This document shows positions 24,801 through 33,700 of a DNA stretch of 64,000 bases, in pieces. Under the pieces are notes generated by a model that saw nothing but the letters and a program-made list of their open reading frames with translations, was not told the DNA's origin and ran no database searches. The DNA comes from Lingula anatina (lineage: Eukaryota; Brachiopoda; Lingulata; Lingulida; Lingulidae), in contig NW_019775572.1 in NCBI RefSeq assembly GCF_001039355.2, forward strand, positions 21,072-85,071, read 5' to 3'. Within the stretch, counting starts at the first letter, position 1. Each line of letters starts with the position of its first letter. The position numbers and the translations under genes are program-made.

Positions 24801-26566
24801 GGCACCACAACTGCAGCAGCAATTCCTGCCTGGTAGAAAATTATATCCACAGATTTAAAAGAGAACTACATATAAGACCCCATACCCAGATGTCATTGTC
24901 TACTGTACATGGATTGACCTAACTCTGCAAGGACTCTCGCTAAGTACAATCAGCTTAACTGAATGACATGCTTGCAGAGTTGGGTCAATCCACGTAGACT
25001 GATATGGTGTCTATGGGAATGGGGCCTAAATTACAATTAATATAACGGGCACCAGTAGATGTCCGTTTTAAGATTTAAATTCTTACTAGAGACTCCTAAA
25101 AAATTGAGATTTTTGCTTATATTACATTCATTCTTATACATTTCTAACTGTTAACATTCACACCACATGTTAAATATTGTATGTTTAGAATACAGCCTTT
25201 TAAACTTATTTCAAATTCATATTTTTACAACCTGTACTCAAATTTATGAGATAAATATAAATTGCTGCATGCAAGATAAATACTCCAGATTTGAACATCC
25301 AATCAAGTACCAATTTATAATGTGTCAATCTGTGTAATATTCTGGCCAACTACATCTGTTGTTGCTTTAGCATGGATTTTGCATGACTGAGCCACTGCAG
25401 ACTTTGCTTATACAGTAATAAGACAGGACCAAATAATTTAAGGTGTTGTCTTTGGTTAAAGGAGCCTAGTAATTTGCAATTCATCATCAACCTTTGAGAT
25501 TGACTATTTAAGTGTTGAAAATCTAAACATAATTTACCTCCTTTCCTTTTGTTATGACATCATCTATGTCCTAAAATAAACGATAAATGATAACAACTCA
25601 ATTTGTTGAAGTACTGTCTGTAATACATGTATATGAAATCAGGTTTATGTAGCACAGCTAAAACTGAAAATATGTCTGTCAAAAAATAAACTCACAACAA
25701 ACTCACAAGAAAAAATGGGCCCGTGGGGGGGGGGGGGGNNNNNNNNNNNNNNNNNNNNNNNNNNNNNNNNNNNNNNNNNNNNNNNNNNNNNNNNNNNNNN
25801 NNNNNNNNNNNNNNNNNNNNNNNNNNNNNNNNNNNNNNNNNNNNNNNNNNNNNNNNNNNNNNNNNNNNNNNNNNNNNNNNNNNNNNNNNNNNNNNNNNNN
25901 NNNNNNNNNNNNNNNNNNNNNNNNNNNNNNNNNNNNNNNNNNNNNNNNNNNNNNNNNNNNNNNNNNNNNNNNNNNNNNNNNNNNNNNNNNNNNNNNNNNN
26001 NNNNNNNNNNNNNNNNNNNNNNNNNNNNNNNNNNNNNNNNNNNNNNNNNNNNNNNNNNNNNNNNNNNNNNNNNNNNNNNNNNNNNNNNNNNNNNNNNNNN
26101 NNNNNNNNNNNNNNNNNNNNNNNNNNNNNGGGGGGGGGGGGGGGGAGCCTCCGTTGCCTCTATTTCTGATCTGACTGCATACTTAGCAGTCTTAGCATGA
26201 AACAAAACAAATCTACCAAAGTACAGTACTGCGGTACTGTCCATGTACGGTAGAAAGGAATTGTCACTCTGGTGCCAATAATCTCACACCAAATTGAATC
26301 AAAATTAAAGAAGTAAAACTTATGGCATTACTGTTATCATTACTAACACTAATAGTAACACTACTGTACCAACTCTATTACAGTCCAAACAGAACTAAGC
26401 AGATCGTACAGGGTACTGTTTTGATTACAGTTGAACAAGCGATTACCGCTGTTTACCAAAGATAATTATTTTCATATCCGTGAAAGAAAGAAATGCAATC
26501 ACAAAACTTCACCTCGTCGAATTCCTCTGCTGCCAAATGACAATGTGCATCTATGACTATTGCCAT
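18838..26566 (-). CDS. TATDN3: TatD-family metal-dependent hydrolase TATDN3, 12 exons
   Basis: Exons in coding order: 26566-26513, 25570-25538, 24829-24756, 24442-24397, 24070-24035, 23811-23749, 23565-23488, 21220-21189, 20722-20667, 20285-20173, 19557-19477, 18981-18838; 810 nt, 269 aa, close to the ~274 aa human protein. All borders are GT-AG and all phases fit. TatD proteins are TIM-barrel metal-dependent DNases/hydrolases. All metal ligands are present: HxH in DAHCHL (His8, His10), Glu102 in IGE, His142 in NVHSRSAG, His165 in ALLHAF, Asp213 in LETDSP. The C-terminal [12 protein letters not shown] block is family-typical. Exons 2, 5 and 8 are only 33, 36 and 32 nt. Intron 1 contains poly-G runs and the 391-N gap. 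The gene is divergent from NSL1, with 110 bp between start codons. A second, orphan copy of exon 1 is at 30544-30597. Confidence 0.95.
19936..20120. mobile_element. Degenerate fold-back MITE
   Basis: The arms GATCAAATATGGTTGACTGG...CTTAAAAG and CTTTTAAGTGGGGTCGGCAT...GATCC are inverted; the same arms occur at 34691-34895. It lies between TATDN3 exons 10 and 11. Confidence 0.65.
20345..20388. repeat. (ATA)n and (GA)n microsatellites
   Basis: Adjacent trinucleotide ATA and dinucleotide GA runs in a TATDN3 intron, 59 bp upstream (coding sense) of exon 10. Confidence 0.95.
21286..21330. repeat. (TA)n microsatellite with central CCGG
   Basis: Two TA runs separated by CCGG form an overall self-complementary tract in a TATDN3 intron. 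Confidence 0.95.
21527..21720. repeat. GC-rich minisatellite, three partial units
   Basis: The unit GGCTGCAATAACTTAAACAT plus TTTGCAGGxGACT recurs about three times, preceded by a GC-rich block (CCGGCCGCCCGCGGG) unlike the AT-rich surroundings. It contains several GCAGACTG/CAGTCTC inverted pairs. Intronic in TATDN3. Confidence 0.75.
23033..23379. mobile_element. Complete piggyBac-like MITE (TTAA flanks)
   Basis: A 339-bp body (23037-23375) starts AGGGATAATAACTCTTCG and ends with its exact reverse complement, flanked on both sides by TTAA (23033-23036, 23376-23379). TTAA duplication is the hallmark of piggyBac. No transposase is encoded. Related copies are at 1758, 3852 and 42102. It lies in TATDN3 intron 7. 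Confidence 0.88.
24873..25029. mobile_element. Harbinger-like MITE (TAA flanks)
   Basis: The body 24876-25026 has ~60-bp inverted arms (GACCCCAT...GGATTGACCTAACTCTGCAA against TTGCAGAGTTGGGTCAATCC...ATGGGGCC) and TAA on both sides. It lies in TATDN3 intron 2. Confidence 0.75.
25739..26129. other. Assembly gap of 391 N
   Basis: Both gap edges are poly-G tracts (GTGGGGGG... on the left, 15 Gs on the right). It lies inside TATDN3 intron 1 and coincides with the left edge of the duplicated block. Confidence 0.98.
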
Positions 26567-26676
26567 GAACGGATATAATTTTCTGTTTGTGACAAAATCA
26601 AAACACAACACACGTGAGCCACTTCCGCATCAGGGTCCTAATACGCATGCGCTAATGCCAGCGCGGAAATTTACAA
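26567..26676. promoter_or_regulatory. TATDN3-NSL1 bidirectional promoter, copy A
   Basis: 110 bp between divergent start codons. It contains an E-box (CACGTG), an ETS-like CACTTCCG, and TACGCATGCGCT resembling an NRF-1 site; CAAATGGCGG at the NSL1 start resembles a YY1 motif. No TATA box is seen, as expected for a housekeeping divergent promoter. Factor assignments are inference from motif shape. Confidence 0.75.
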
Positions 26677-26701
26677 ATGGCGGACGACAGTGAAGTTTTT
26701 G

Positions 26702-27042
26702 CAGGGGGTGGAAACGCGCTACTTATACGATTATGACGAGCCTAACCGTCAGCACCGGATATTAGTTTGTGACCTTGAGGGGCTATTAGGCTTGGTCTTT
26801 GCGGCACGCACGAACAGTAGTCGATCTACCACACCTGGGTATTTTGTTTTTGACAACTGTTCACTCGTCAAGGAGGTGCTTGTTCAAGACTACAGACTGA
26901 TATCTACTAGTACTACCAGTGGCTTCATTAGTAACGTTCCCACAATACATGGTTTTCTGTCTGTGCGTACATACCCTGAATTTGGTTAGCCTCACTGACG
27001 AGAACAATGGACGTTTCTTACCCCTCTCTAGGATTACCCCTG
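26702..27042. mobile_element. 341-bp MITE in NSL1 exon 1 (7-bp duplication)
   Basis: The element starts CAGGGGGTGG and ends TTACCCCTG, giving short inverted ends CAGGGG/CCCCTG. It is flanked by GTTTTTG at 26695-26701 and 27043-27049, present once in copy B (30723 region). The ends resemble hAT or P-type elements, but a 7-bp duplication is not the usual 8, so the superfamily is open. It encodes no transposase. Confidence 0.88.
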
Positions 27043-27371
27043 GTTTTTGTAAACAGTAAAATATCATGTGTTAGTTCAAAGTGTGTCGATGAAATAATAA
27101 GTGCTGTGAATGATGAAACAAGAAAGATAATAAGTAAAAATGTAGATTGGACTGATGAGCAAAAAGAAAGGCTGAGGCAACGATTTACAGAGGTAAGTAA
27201 ACTATAAACAGCGGTTTGGTTGAACTAGAAATGATATTTTTGAATACTTTCGAAGTCTGCTGCATCATTCAAGTTGTTGTCATGGATAATAATCCAGAAG
27301 TATTTGATTACATTTCCCCCTCTCTTTCGATAAAATCATCACCAGTCCTCGGAACTTTGGCACTAGTAGTA

Positions 27372-27549
27372 CAGGCCCGTAGCCAGCAATTTCAAAAGGG
27401 GGATTCTTTTTCTGAAAAAGTGGACCTTTTCCCATAAAACCTTAATGTACCAAGATCAAATTTTACCCAGAGTGGACCTTTTCCCAGCAAAAAGGGCGGT
27501 TCTTTCGAATCCTCCCCCCCCCCCCGAACCTCCCCTGGCTACGGGCCTG
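27372..27549. mobile_element. CAGGCCCGTAGCC-end MITE, copy A
   Basis: 178 bp with inverted ends CAGGCCCGTAGCCAG / CTGGCTACGGGCCTG and a purine-rich interior (AAAAGGGGGATTCTTTTTCT). A short AGTA repeat flanks it. The same family is at 31171-31346 and 58420-58590. It lies in intron 1 of NSL1 copy A. Confidence 0.88.
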
Positions 27550-28456
27550 AGTACTGGTACTTGGTCTGTGCTAGGGTCCACGCGATTTTTGTATATCATT
27601 GGGACTTTATTTCACCCAACTATTCTGACAATCACCCTTGTTTGCCCTCAATATACCTAATGATCTTCCTGCTTTGTTGTTCACCAGTTCCTCCTTAAAT
27701 CTTCTCCTGCTTTTATCCAATTCTGCAGCCTTAATATGTTTTAGATTGTTCATGTGCTTGATGAATCCATTTTAAATTTTGACCTTCCCATCAAAAAAGA
27801 ATTTTGGTGTGTGTTAATACCAAGCTCTGTTTTGAAGTAGCTGCAAAACACCTGCGATTTACTGATTTTTATGTACAGACACAGATACTTATGGTTTTTG
27901 CATTAAGATCATGAAAGTTGATCTATTTCTTAAAGAGTGAGTCTATCATTGTTGAATATTATATATGTTTCATTCTTTTCTGAGGTATTATGAGGCCAAG
28001 GTATCAGGAGTTGGTTCGTCAATACCCTGTATGAAAATCTTATATTTTCCATGTTGGAATGGGAACTTTTTGTATTCAAAAATCTTATCAATCATACCTA
28101 TTATTTACATTTAAACTAGGTATTTGGGTAATTCTCTCTTTGCATTGGAAGGGGAGGGGTCAGTTGCTCAAAATACTGACTTTCCATCACTAGCATTGAT
28201 CAGTGATGGAAAGTTAGTAAAGTAGAATACAGAGAAGTAAACTGTGCGTAAGTAACTTTGTCAGAAGGAGATATATTTTGTTACTAGTAAGGTAGTCACA
28301 GTGTGGAAAAAGAAGGAGAGGCAACTTTCAAATTACTTTTGTTATACCTCAGAGTTCATCCAATTTATTTACAGATTTATGCCAATGCTTTCAATGTGAA
28401 CATCCAGATAGATTACCAGTCAAATTCTGAAGCAGCTACAGATGGTAAGGTAACAT

Positions 28457-28702
28457 CTGGGCCCAGTTTTATCAACGATGGATAGCGCCATCCTATGGAT
28501 AACACTATCCATTGAATATTCTGAGGATTGCAGCCCTTTTTAACCACTGGATATCAATAATATCAGGGACAAAAATAAGTATCTACCCTGTAAGAAATAT
28601 TACGTTACCCACAGGATAACTGTCCTTAGGATAACAAATTTATCCAATGGATAATGTTATCCAGAGGATATCACTATCCAGTGTTGATGAAACTGGGCCC
28701 AG
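28457..28702. mobile_element. CTGGGCCCAG-end MITE beside an exon, copy A
   Basis: 246 bp with inverted ends CTGGGCCCAGTTTTATCAAC / GTTGATGAAACTGGGCCCAG and internal ATGGATA/TATCCA repeats. It starts 12 bp after the NSL1 exon 2 donor, and its right end reads CAG|GTAAGC, a near-perfect splice donor. Its twin is at 32253-32498. Confidence 0.88.
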
Positions 28703-30056
28703 GTAAGCTAAGTTCCTTTTTCACATTGAGGCATACATCTAAGTGGACCGTCCAACCGCCTACTTTGAGAGGTCCTAACATGCAATTATGCTACAGGGGG
28801 TTTTACTTCAGGAATTGATGCATTGTTCATAGAAATCATATGGAATCGTGAGATTTTACACATATCTGGTAGAACTAAGTTTGGTTGGGCTTCACTTCTA
28901 AAATGGACATTCAACATAGAGCAGCAATAGCACTGGTCCTAGAACTGGAGTATGAACATCAACTGGTGATAAATAGAAGACTGGTTCAAAACTTTTGTGC
29001 TGATTTCACGATCTTACAAGAAATCCTGGAACTGACTGAGAAAAAATAATAATCAGTTCAGAGCTTAAAGAATTTACCACTATAAACTAAGAACCCTGGG
29101 ATTTATCAATTCTTGGCAGTTCATTGAATTCACAATCAGTGTGGAATAGGGGCATAAGTAATAGCCAAGCCATGAAGTTGTCAATTTCTCAAAGTGGAGC
29201 AGTCCAGTTTTAAAAATATTGTTCTCGATTTGAAATGGGGTAATGAATACTCTGGGGTAACTCTTGCTCATATTTTATGGCCTATTTGCAATAAAAATTC
29301 TGACAACATAATGACATATTGTCTGTGTATTGATAGTTAATTTTGTCAGTAAAAGAGAATTCTGAGTACTTTGGCATTTTAATTGATTAAAGTGAGTTAA
29401 GAGCGTATGTAGTCCAACTGATCAATTCAAATTTTCATTAAATCATCTAGTTTGGATATTGTGTTCAAGTGAATTTTTCTTTCAATTTGTTTACCAGTTC
29501 ATCATATTGTTTTTCAGAATTAGAACCCATAAATCTTGATAGACGGAATTATGTCAACACCACCCTACTACCGGCTCTTGATCAGGTCATCAAACGAACC
29601 ACACGGAGCAGAAAGCATTGCCCACTTTTGTGCACCCAGTATTTATGCAGAGAGGGGAAGGCCGAAAAGAAGTTCTTGGTAGGCATGAATTTAATTTATA
29701 TCTTCACATTTATAAATATTCTACCAATGCTGTGTTTTCTTGTACATTCTCTTGCACAGTGTACATATTTGAAGTAATTGCTTTCAAACTAATGTTAATT
29801 TCGACCACTTGAATACCATTCCTATTATCTAGTTTTTAGAGCAGACTATGCCATCTTCTCTATGGACTTACACATATTCAAAAATATTATGTGTGATAGA
29901 GAAATTTATGTGTGATAGAGTATTTTTTCTGAAACTGATATAGCTTTATCATGTATGTTATTATCCTGTCTGTCCTAATGGAAAGCAGCAAGTTGAAAAA
30001 GGTCACGTTTCTTGAAAACTGATCACAACAAGTGATCCAATAGCTTTGAGAAATTT

Positions 30057-30155
30057 ATTATGTACAGACACAGATGTGTCTGTACATATTGCCATCACCT
30101 GCGTCTGTCGTCGCCGCCGATGCCGTCGCCGATGCCGGCGCCGTGCACTTTCAGT
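30057..30155. repeat. Dispersed hairpin repeat (TGTACAGACACA family)
   Basis: TGTACAGACACAGATGTGTC TGTACA forms a hairpin, followed by TATTGCCATCACCTGC and a GC-rich CGCCGATGCCG run. Relatives are at about 50195-50320 (opposite strand) and 60455-60560. It sits at the point where copies A and B diverge and ends just before the lone N at 30162. Confidence 0.75.
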
Positions 30156-30543
30156 GTTAACNTGGGGGGGGGGGGGGGTAGCCTCCGTTGCCTCTATTTC
30201 TGATCTGACTGCATACTTAGCATGAAACAAAACAAATCTACCAAAGTACAGTACTGCGGTACCGTCCATGTACGGTAGAAAGGAATTGTCACTCTGGTGC
30301 CAATAATCTCACACCAAATTGAATCAAAATTAAAGAAGTAAAACTTATGGCATTACTGTTATCATTACTAACACTAATAGTAACACTACTGTACCAACTC
30401 TATTACAGTCCAAACAGAACTAAGCAGATCGTACAAGATACATGTACTGTTTTGATTACAGTTGAACAAGCGATCACCGCTGTTTACCAAAGATAATTAT
30501 TTTCATATCCGTGAAAGAAAGAAATGCAATCACAAAACTTCAC

Positions 30544-30597
30544 CTCGTCGAATTCCTCTGCTGCCAAATGACAATGTGCATCTATGACTATTGCCAT
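30544..30597 (-). pseudogene. Orphan second copy of TATDN3 exon 1
   Basis: Identical coding content to 26513-26566 (18 codons from [10 protein letters not shown] to FDE, then GTGAAG donor). The other TATDN3 exons are not repeated, so this exon has no partner exons unless it splices across copy A. Confidence 0.9.
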
Positions 30598-30707
30598 GAA
30601 CGGATATAATTTTCTGTTTGTGACAAAATCAAAACACAACACACGTGAGCCACTTCCGCATCAGGGTCCTAATACGCATGCGCCAATGCCAGCGCGGAAA
30701 TTTACAA
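30598..30707. promoter_or_regulatory. TATDN3-NSL1 bidirectional promoter, copy B
   Basis: Same length and motifs as copy A (CACGTG, CACTTCCG, TACGCATGCGCC), with a single base change that extends the NRF-1-like palindrome. Confidence 0.75.
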
Positions 30708-33700
30708 ATGGCGGACGACGGTGAAGTTTTTGTAAACAGTAAAATATCATGTGTTAGTTCAAAGTGTGTCGACGAAATAATAAGTGCTGTGAATGATGAA
30801 ACAAGAAAGATCATAAGTAAAAATGTAGATTGGACTGATGAGCAAAAAGAAAGGCTGAGGCAACGATTTACAGAGGTAAGTAAACTATAAACAGCGGTTT
30901 GGTTGAACTAGAAATGATATTTTTGAATACTTTTGAAGTCTGCTGCATCATTCAAGTTGTTGTCATGGATAATAATCCAGAAGTATTTGATTACATTTCC
31001 CCCTCTCTTTCGATAAAATCATCACCAGTCCTCGGAACTTTGGCACTAGTAGTACGGGGCCGTAGCGATATTCCGAAGGACCAATGAACCCTTGATTAAA
31101 AAAATCGATGAAAATGTTACCACTTTTCGGACCAATGAACCTTCGGACTATCGAGACGCCCCCAGTAGTACAGGCCCGTAGCCAGCAATTTCAAAAGGGG
31201 GATTCTTTTTCTGAAAAAGTGGATCTTTTCCCATAAAACCTTAATGTACCAAGATCAAATTTTACCCAGAGTGGACCTTTTCCCAGCAAAAGGGGCGGTT
31301 CTTTTGAACCCCCCCTCCCCCCGAACCTCCCCTGGCTACGGGCCTGAGTACTGGTACTTGGTCTGTGCTAGGGTCCATGTATATCATTGGGACTTTATTT
31401 CATCCAACTATTCTGACAATCACCCTTGTTTGCCCTCAATATACCTAATGATCTTCCTGCTTTGTTGTTCACCAGTTCCTCCTTAAATCTTCTGCTTTTA
31501 TCCAATTCTGCAGCCTTAATATGTTTTAGATTGTTCATGTGCTTGATGAATCCATCTTAAATTTTGACGTTCCCATCACAAAAGAATTTTGATGTGTGTT
31601 AATACCAAGCTCTGTTTTTGAAGTTGCTGTAAAACACCTGCGATTTTACTGATTTTTATGTACAGACACAGATACTTATGGTTTTTGCATTAAGATCATG
31701 AAAGTTGATCTATTTCTTAAAGAGTGAGCCTATCATTGTTGAATATTATATATATATGTTTCATTCTTTTCTGAGGTATTATGAGGCCAAGGTATCAGGA
31801 GTTGGTTCGTCAATACCCTGTATGAAAATCTTATATTTCCCATGTTGGAATGGGAACTTTGTGTATTCAAAAATCTTATCAATCATACCTATTATTTACA
31901 TTTAAACTAAGTATTTGGGTAATTCTCTCTTTTCATTGGAAGGGGAGGGGAGGGGTCAGTTGCACAAAATACTGACTTTCCATCACTAGCATTGATCAGT
32001 GATGGAAAGTTAGTAAAGTAGAATACATAGAAGTAAACTGTGCATAAGTAACTTTGTCAGAAGGAGATATATTTTGTTATTAGTAAGGTAGTCACAGTGT
32101 GGAAAAAGAAGGAGAGGCAACTTTCAAATTACTTTTGTTATACCTCAGAGTTGATCCAATTTATTTACAGATTTATGCCAATGCTTTCAATGTGAACATC
32201 CAGATAGATTACCAGTCTAGTTCTGAAGCAGCTACAGATGGTAAGGTAACATCTGGGCCCAGTTTTATCAACGATGGATAGCGCCTTCCTATGGATAACA
32301 CTATCCATTGAATATTCTGAGGATTGCAGCCCTTTTTAACCACTGGATATCAATAATATCAGGGACCAAAATAAGTATCTAGCCTGTAAGAATTATTACG
32401 TTACCCACAGGATAACTGTCCTTAGGATAACAAATTTATCCAATGGATAATGTTATCCAGAGGATATCACTATCCAGTGTTGATGAAACTGGGCCCAGGT
32501 AAGCTAAGTTCCTTTTTCACATTGAGGCATACATCTAAGTGGACCGGCCAACCGCCTACTTTGAGAGGTCCTAACATGCAATTATGCTACAGGGGGTTTT
32601 ACTTCAGGAATTGATGCATCATAGAAATCATATGGAATCGTGAGATATTACACATATCTGGTAGAACTAAGTTTGGTTCGGCTTCACTTCTAAAATGGAC
32701 ATTCAACATAGAGCAGCAATAGCACTGGTCCTAGAACTGGTGATAAATAGAAGACTGGTTCAAAACTTTTGTGCTGATTTCACGATCTTACTAGAAATCC
32801 TGGAACTGACTGAGAAAAAATAATAATCAGTTCAGAGCTTAAAGAATTTACCACTATAAACTAAGAACCCTGGGATTTATCAATTCTTGGCAGTTCATTG
32901 AATTCACAATCAGTGTGGAATAGGGGCATAAGTAATAGCCAAGCCATGAAGTTGTCAATTTCTCAAAGTGGAGCAGTCCAGTTTTAAAAATATACTTCTC
33001 GATTTGAAATGGGGTAATGAATACTCTGGGGTAACTCTTGCTCATATTTTATGGCCTATTTGCAATAAAAATTCTGACAACATAATGACATATTGTCTGT
33101 GTATTGATAGTTAATTTTGTCAGTAAAAGAGAATTCTGAGTACTTTGGCATTTTAATTGATTAAAGTGAGTTAAGAGCGTATGTAGTCCAACTGATCAAT
33201 TCAAATTTTCATTAAATCATCTAGTTGGGATATTGTGTTCAAGTGAATTTTTCTTTCAATTTGTTTACCAGTTCATCATATTGTTTTTCAGAATTAGAAC
33301 CCATAAATCTTGATAGACGGAATTATGTCAACACCACCCTACTACCGGCTCTTGATCAGGTCATCAAACGAACCACACGGAGCAGAAAGCATTGCCCGCT
33401 TTTGTGCACCCAGTATTTATGCAGAGAGGGGAAGGCCGAAAAGAAGTTCTTGGTAGGCATGAATTTAATTTATATCTTCACATTTATAAATATTCTACCA
33501 ATGCTGTGTTTTCTTTTACATTCTCTTGCACAGTGTACATATTTGAAGTAATTGCTTTCAAACTGATGTTAATTTCGACCACTTGAATACCATTCCTATT
33601 ATCTACTTTTTAGAGCAGACTATGCCATCTTCTCTATGGACTTACACATATTCAAAAATATTTATGTGTGATAGAGTATTTTTTCTTAAACTGATATAGC

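Larger units (their letters stand above)
26677..29678 (+). pseudogene. NSL1-like copy A: exons 1-3, exon 1 broken by a transposon
   Basis: Same exons as the intact gene at 30708: exon 1 26677-27192 (including the insertion), exon 2 28375-28444, exon 3 29518-29678. After MADDSEVF the frame runs into the inserted element and meets TGA within 12 codons. Insert plus target duplication is 348 bp, so the frame would be kept but stops interrupt it. Downstream exons 4-5 exist only once, after copy B. It is either a null allele of the same locus, placed in series, or a decayed tandem duplicate. Confidence 0.85.
26130..30059. repeat. Duplicated block, copy A (TATDN3 exon 1 + NSL1 exons 1-3)
   Basis: From the G run through GCCTCCGTTGCCTCTATTTC to AGCTTTGAGAAATTTATT this matches 30164-33815 with only scattered substitutions and small indels. 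Copy A alone carries the 341-bp insertion at 26702-27042 and ends in a hairpin repeat; copy B alone carries the 108-bp insertion at 31056-31163 and continues into the unique NSL1 exons. The poly-G, gap and lone-N borders suggest unmerged alleles. Confidence 0.9.

Noticed and set aside
25645-26244. Open frames of 150-200 codons spanning the N gap
   Set aside because: They consist of unknown residues read through Ns plus translated poly-G; they are not coding evidence.
26690-26989. 99-codon open frame across the NSL1 exon 1 insertion
   Set aside because: It starts at a non-ATG codon and runs within the 341-bp MITE; it resembles no known protein, and the frame is a by-product of the insertion.
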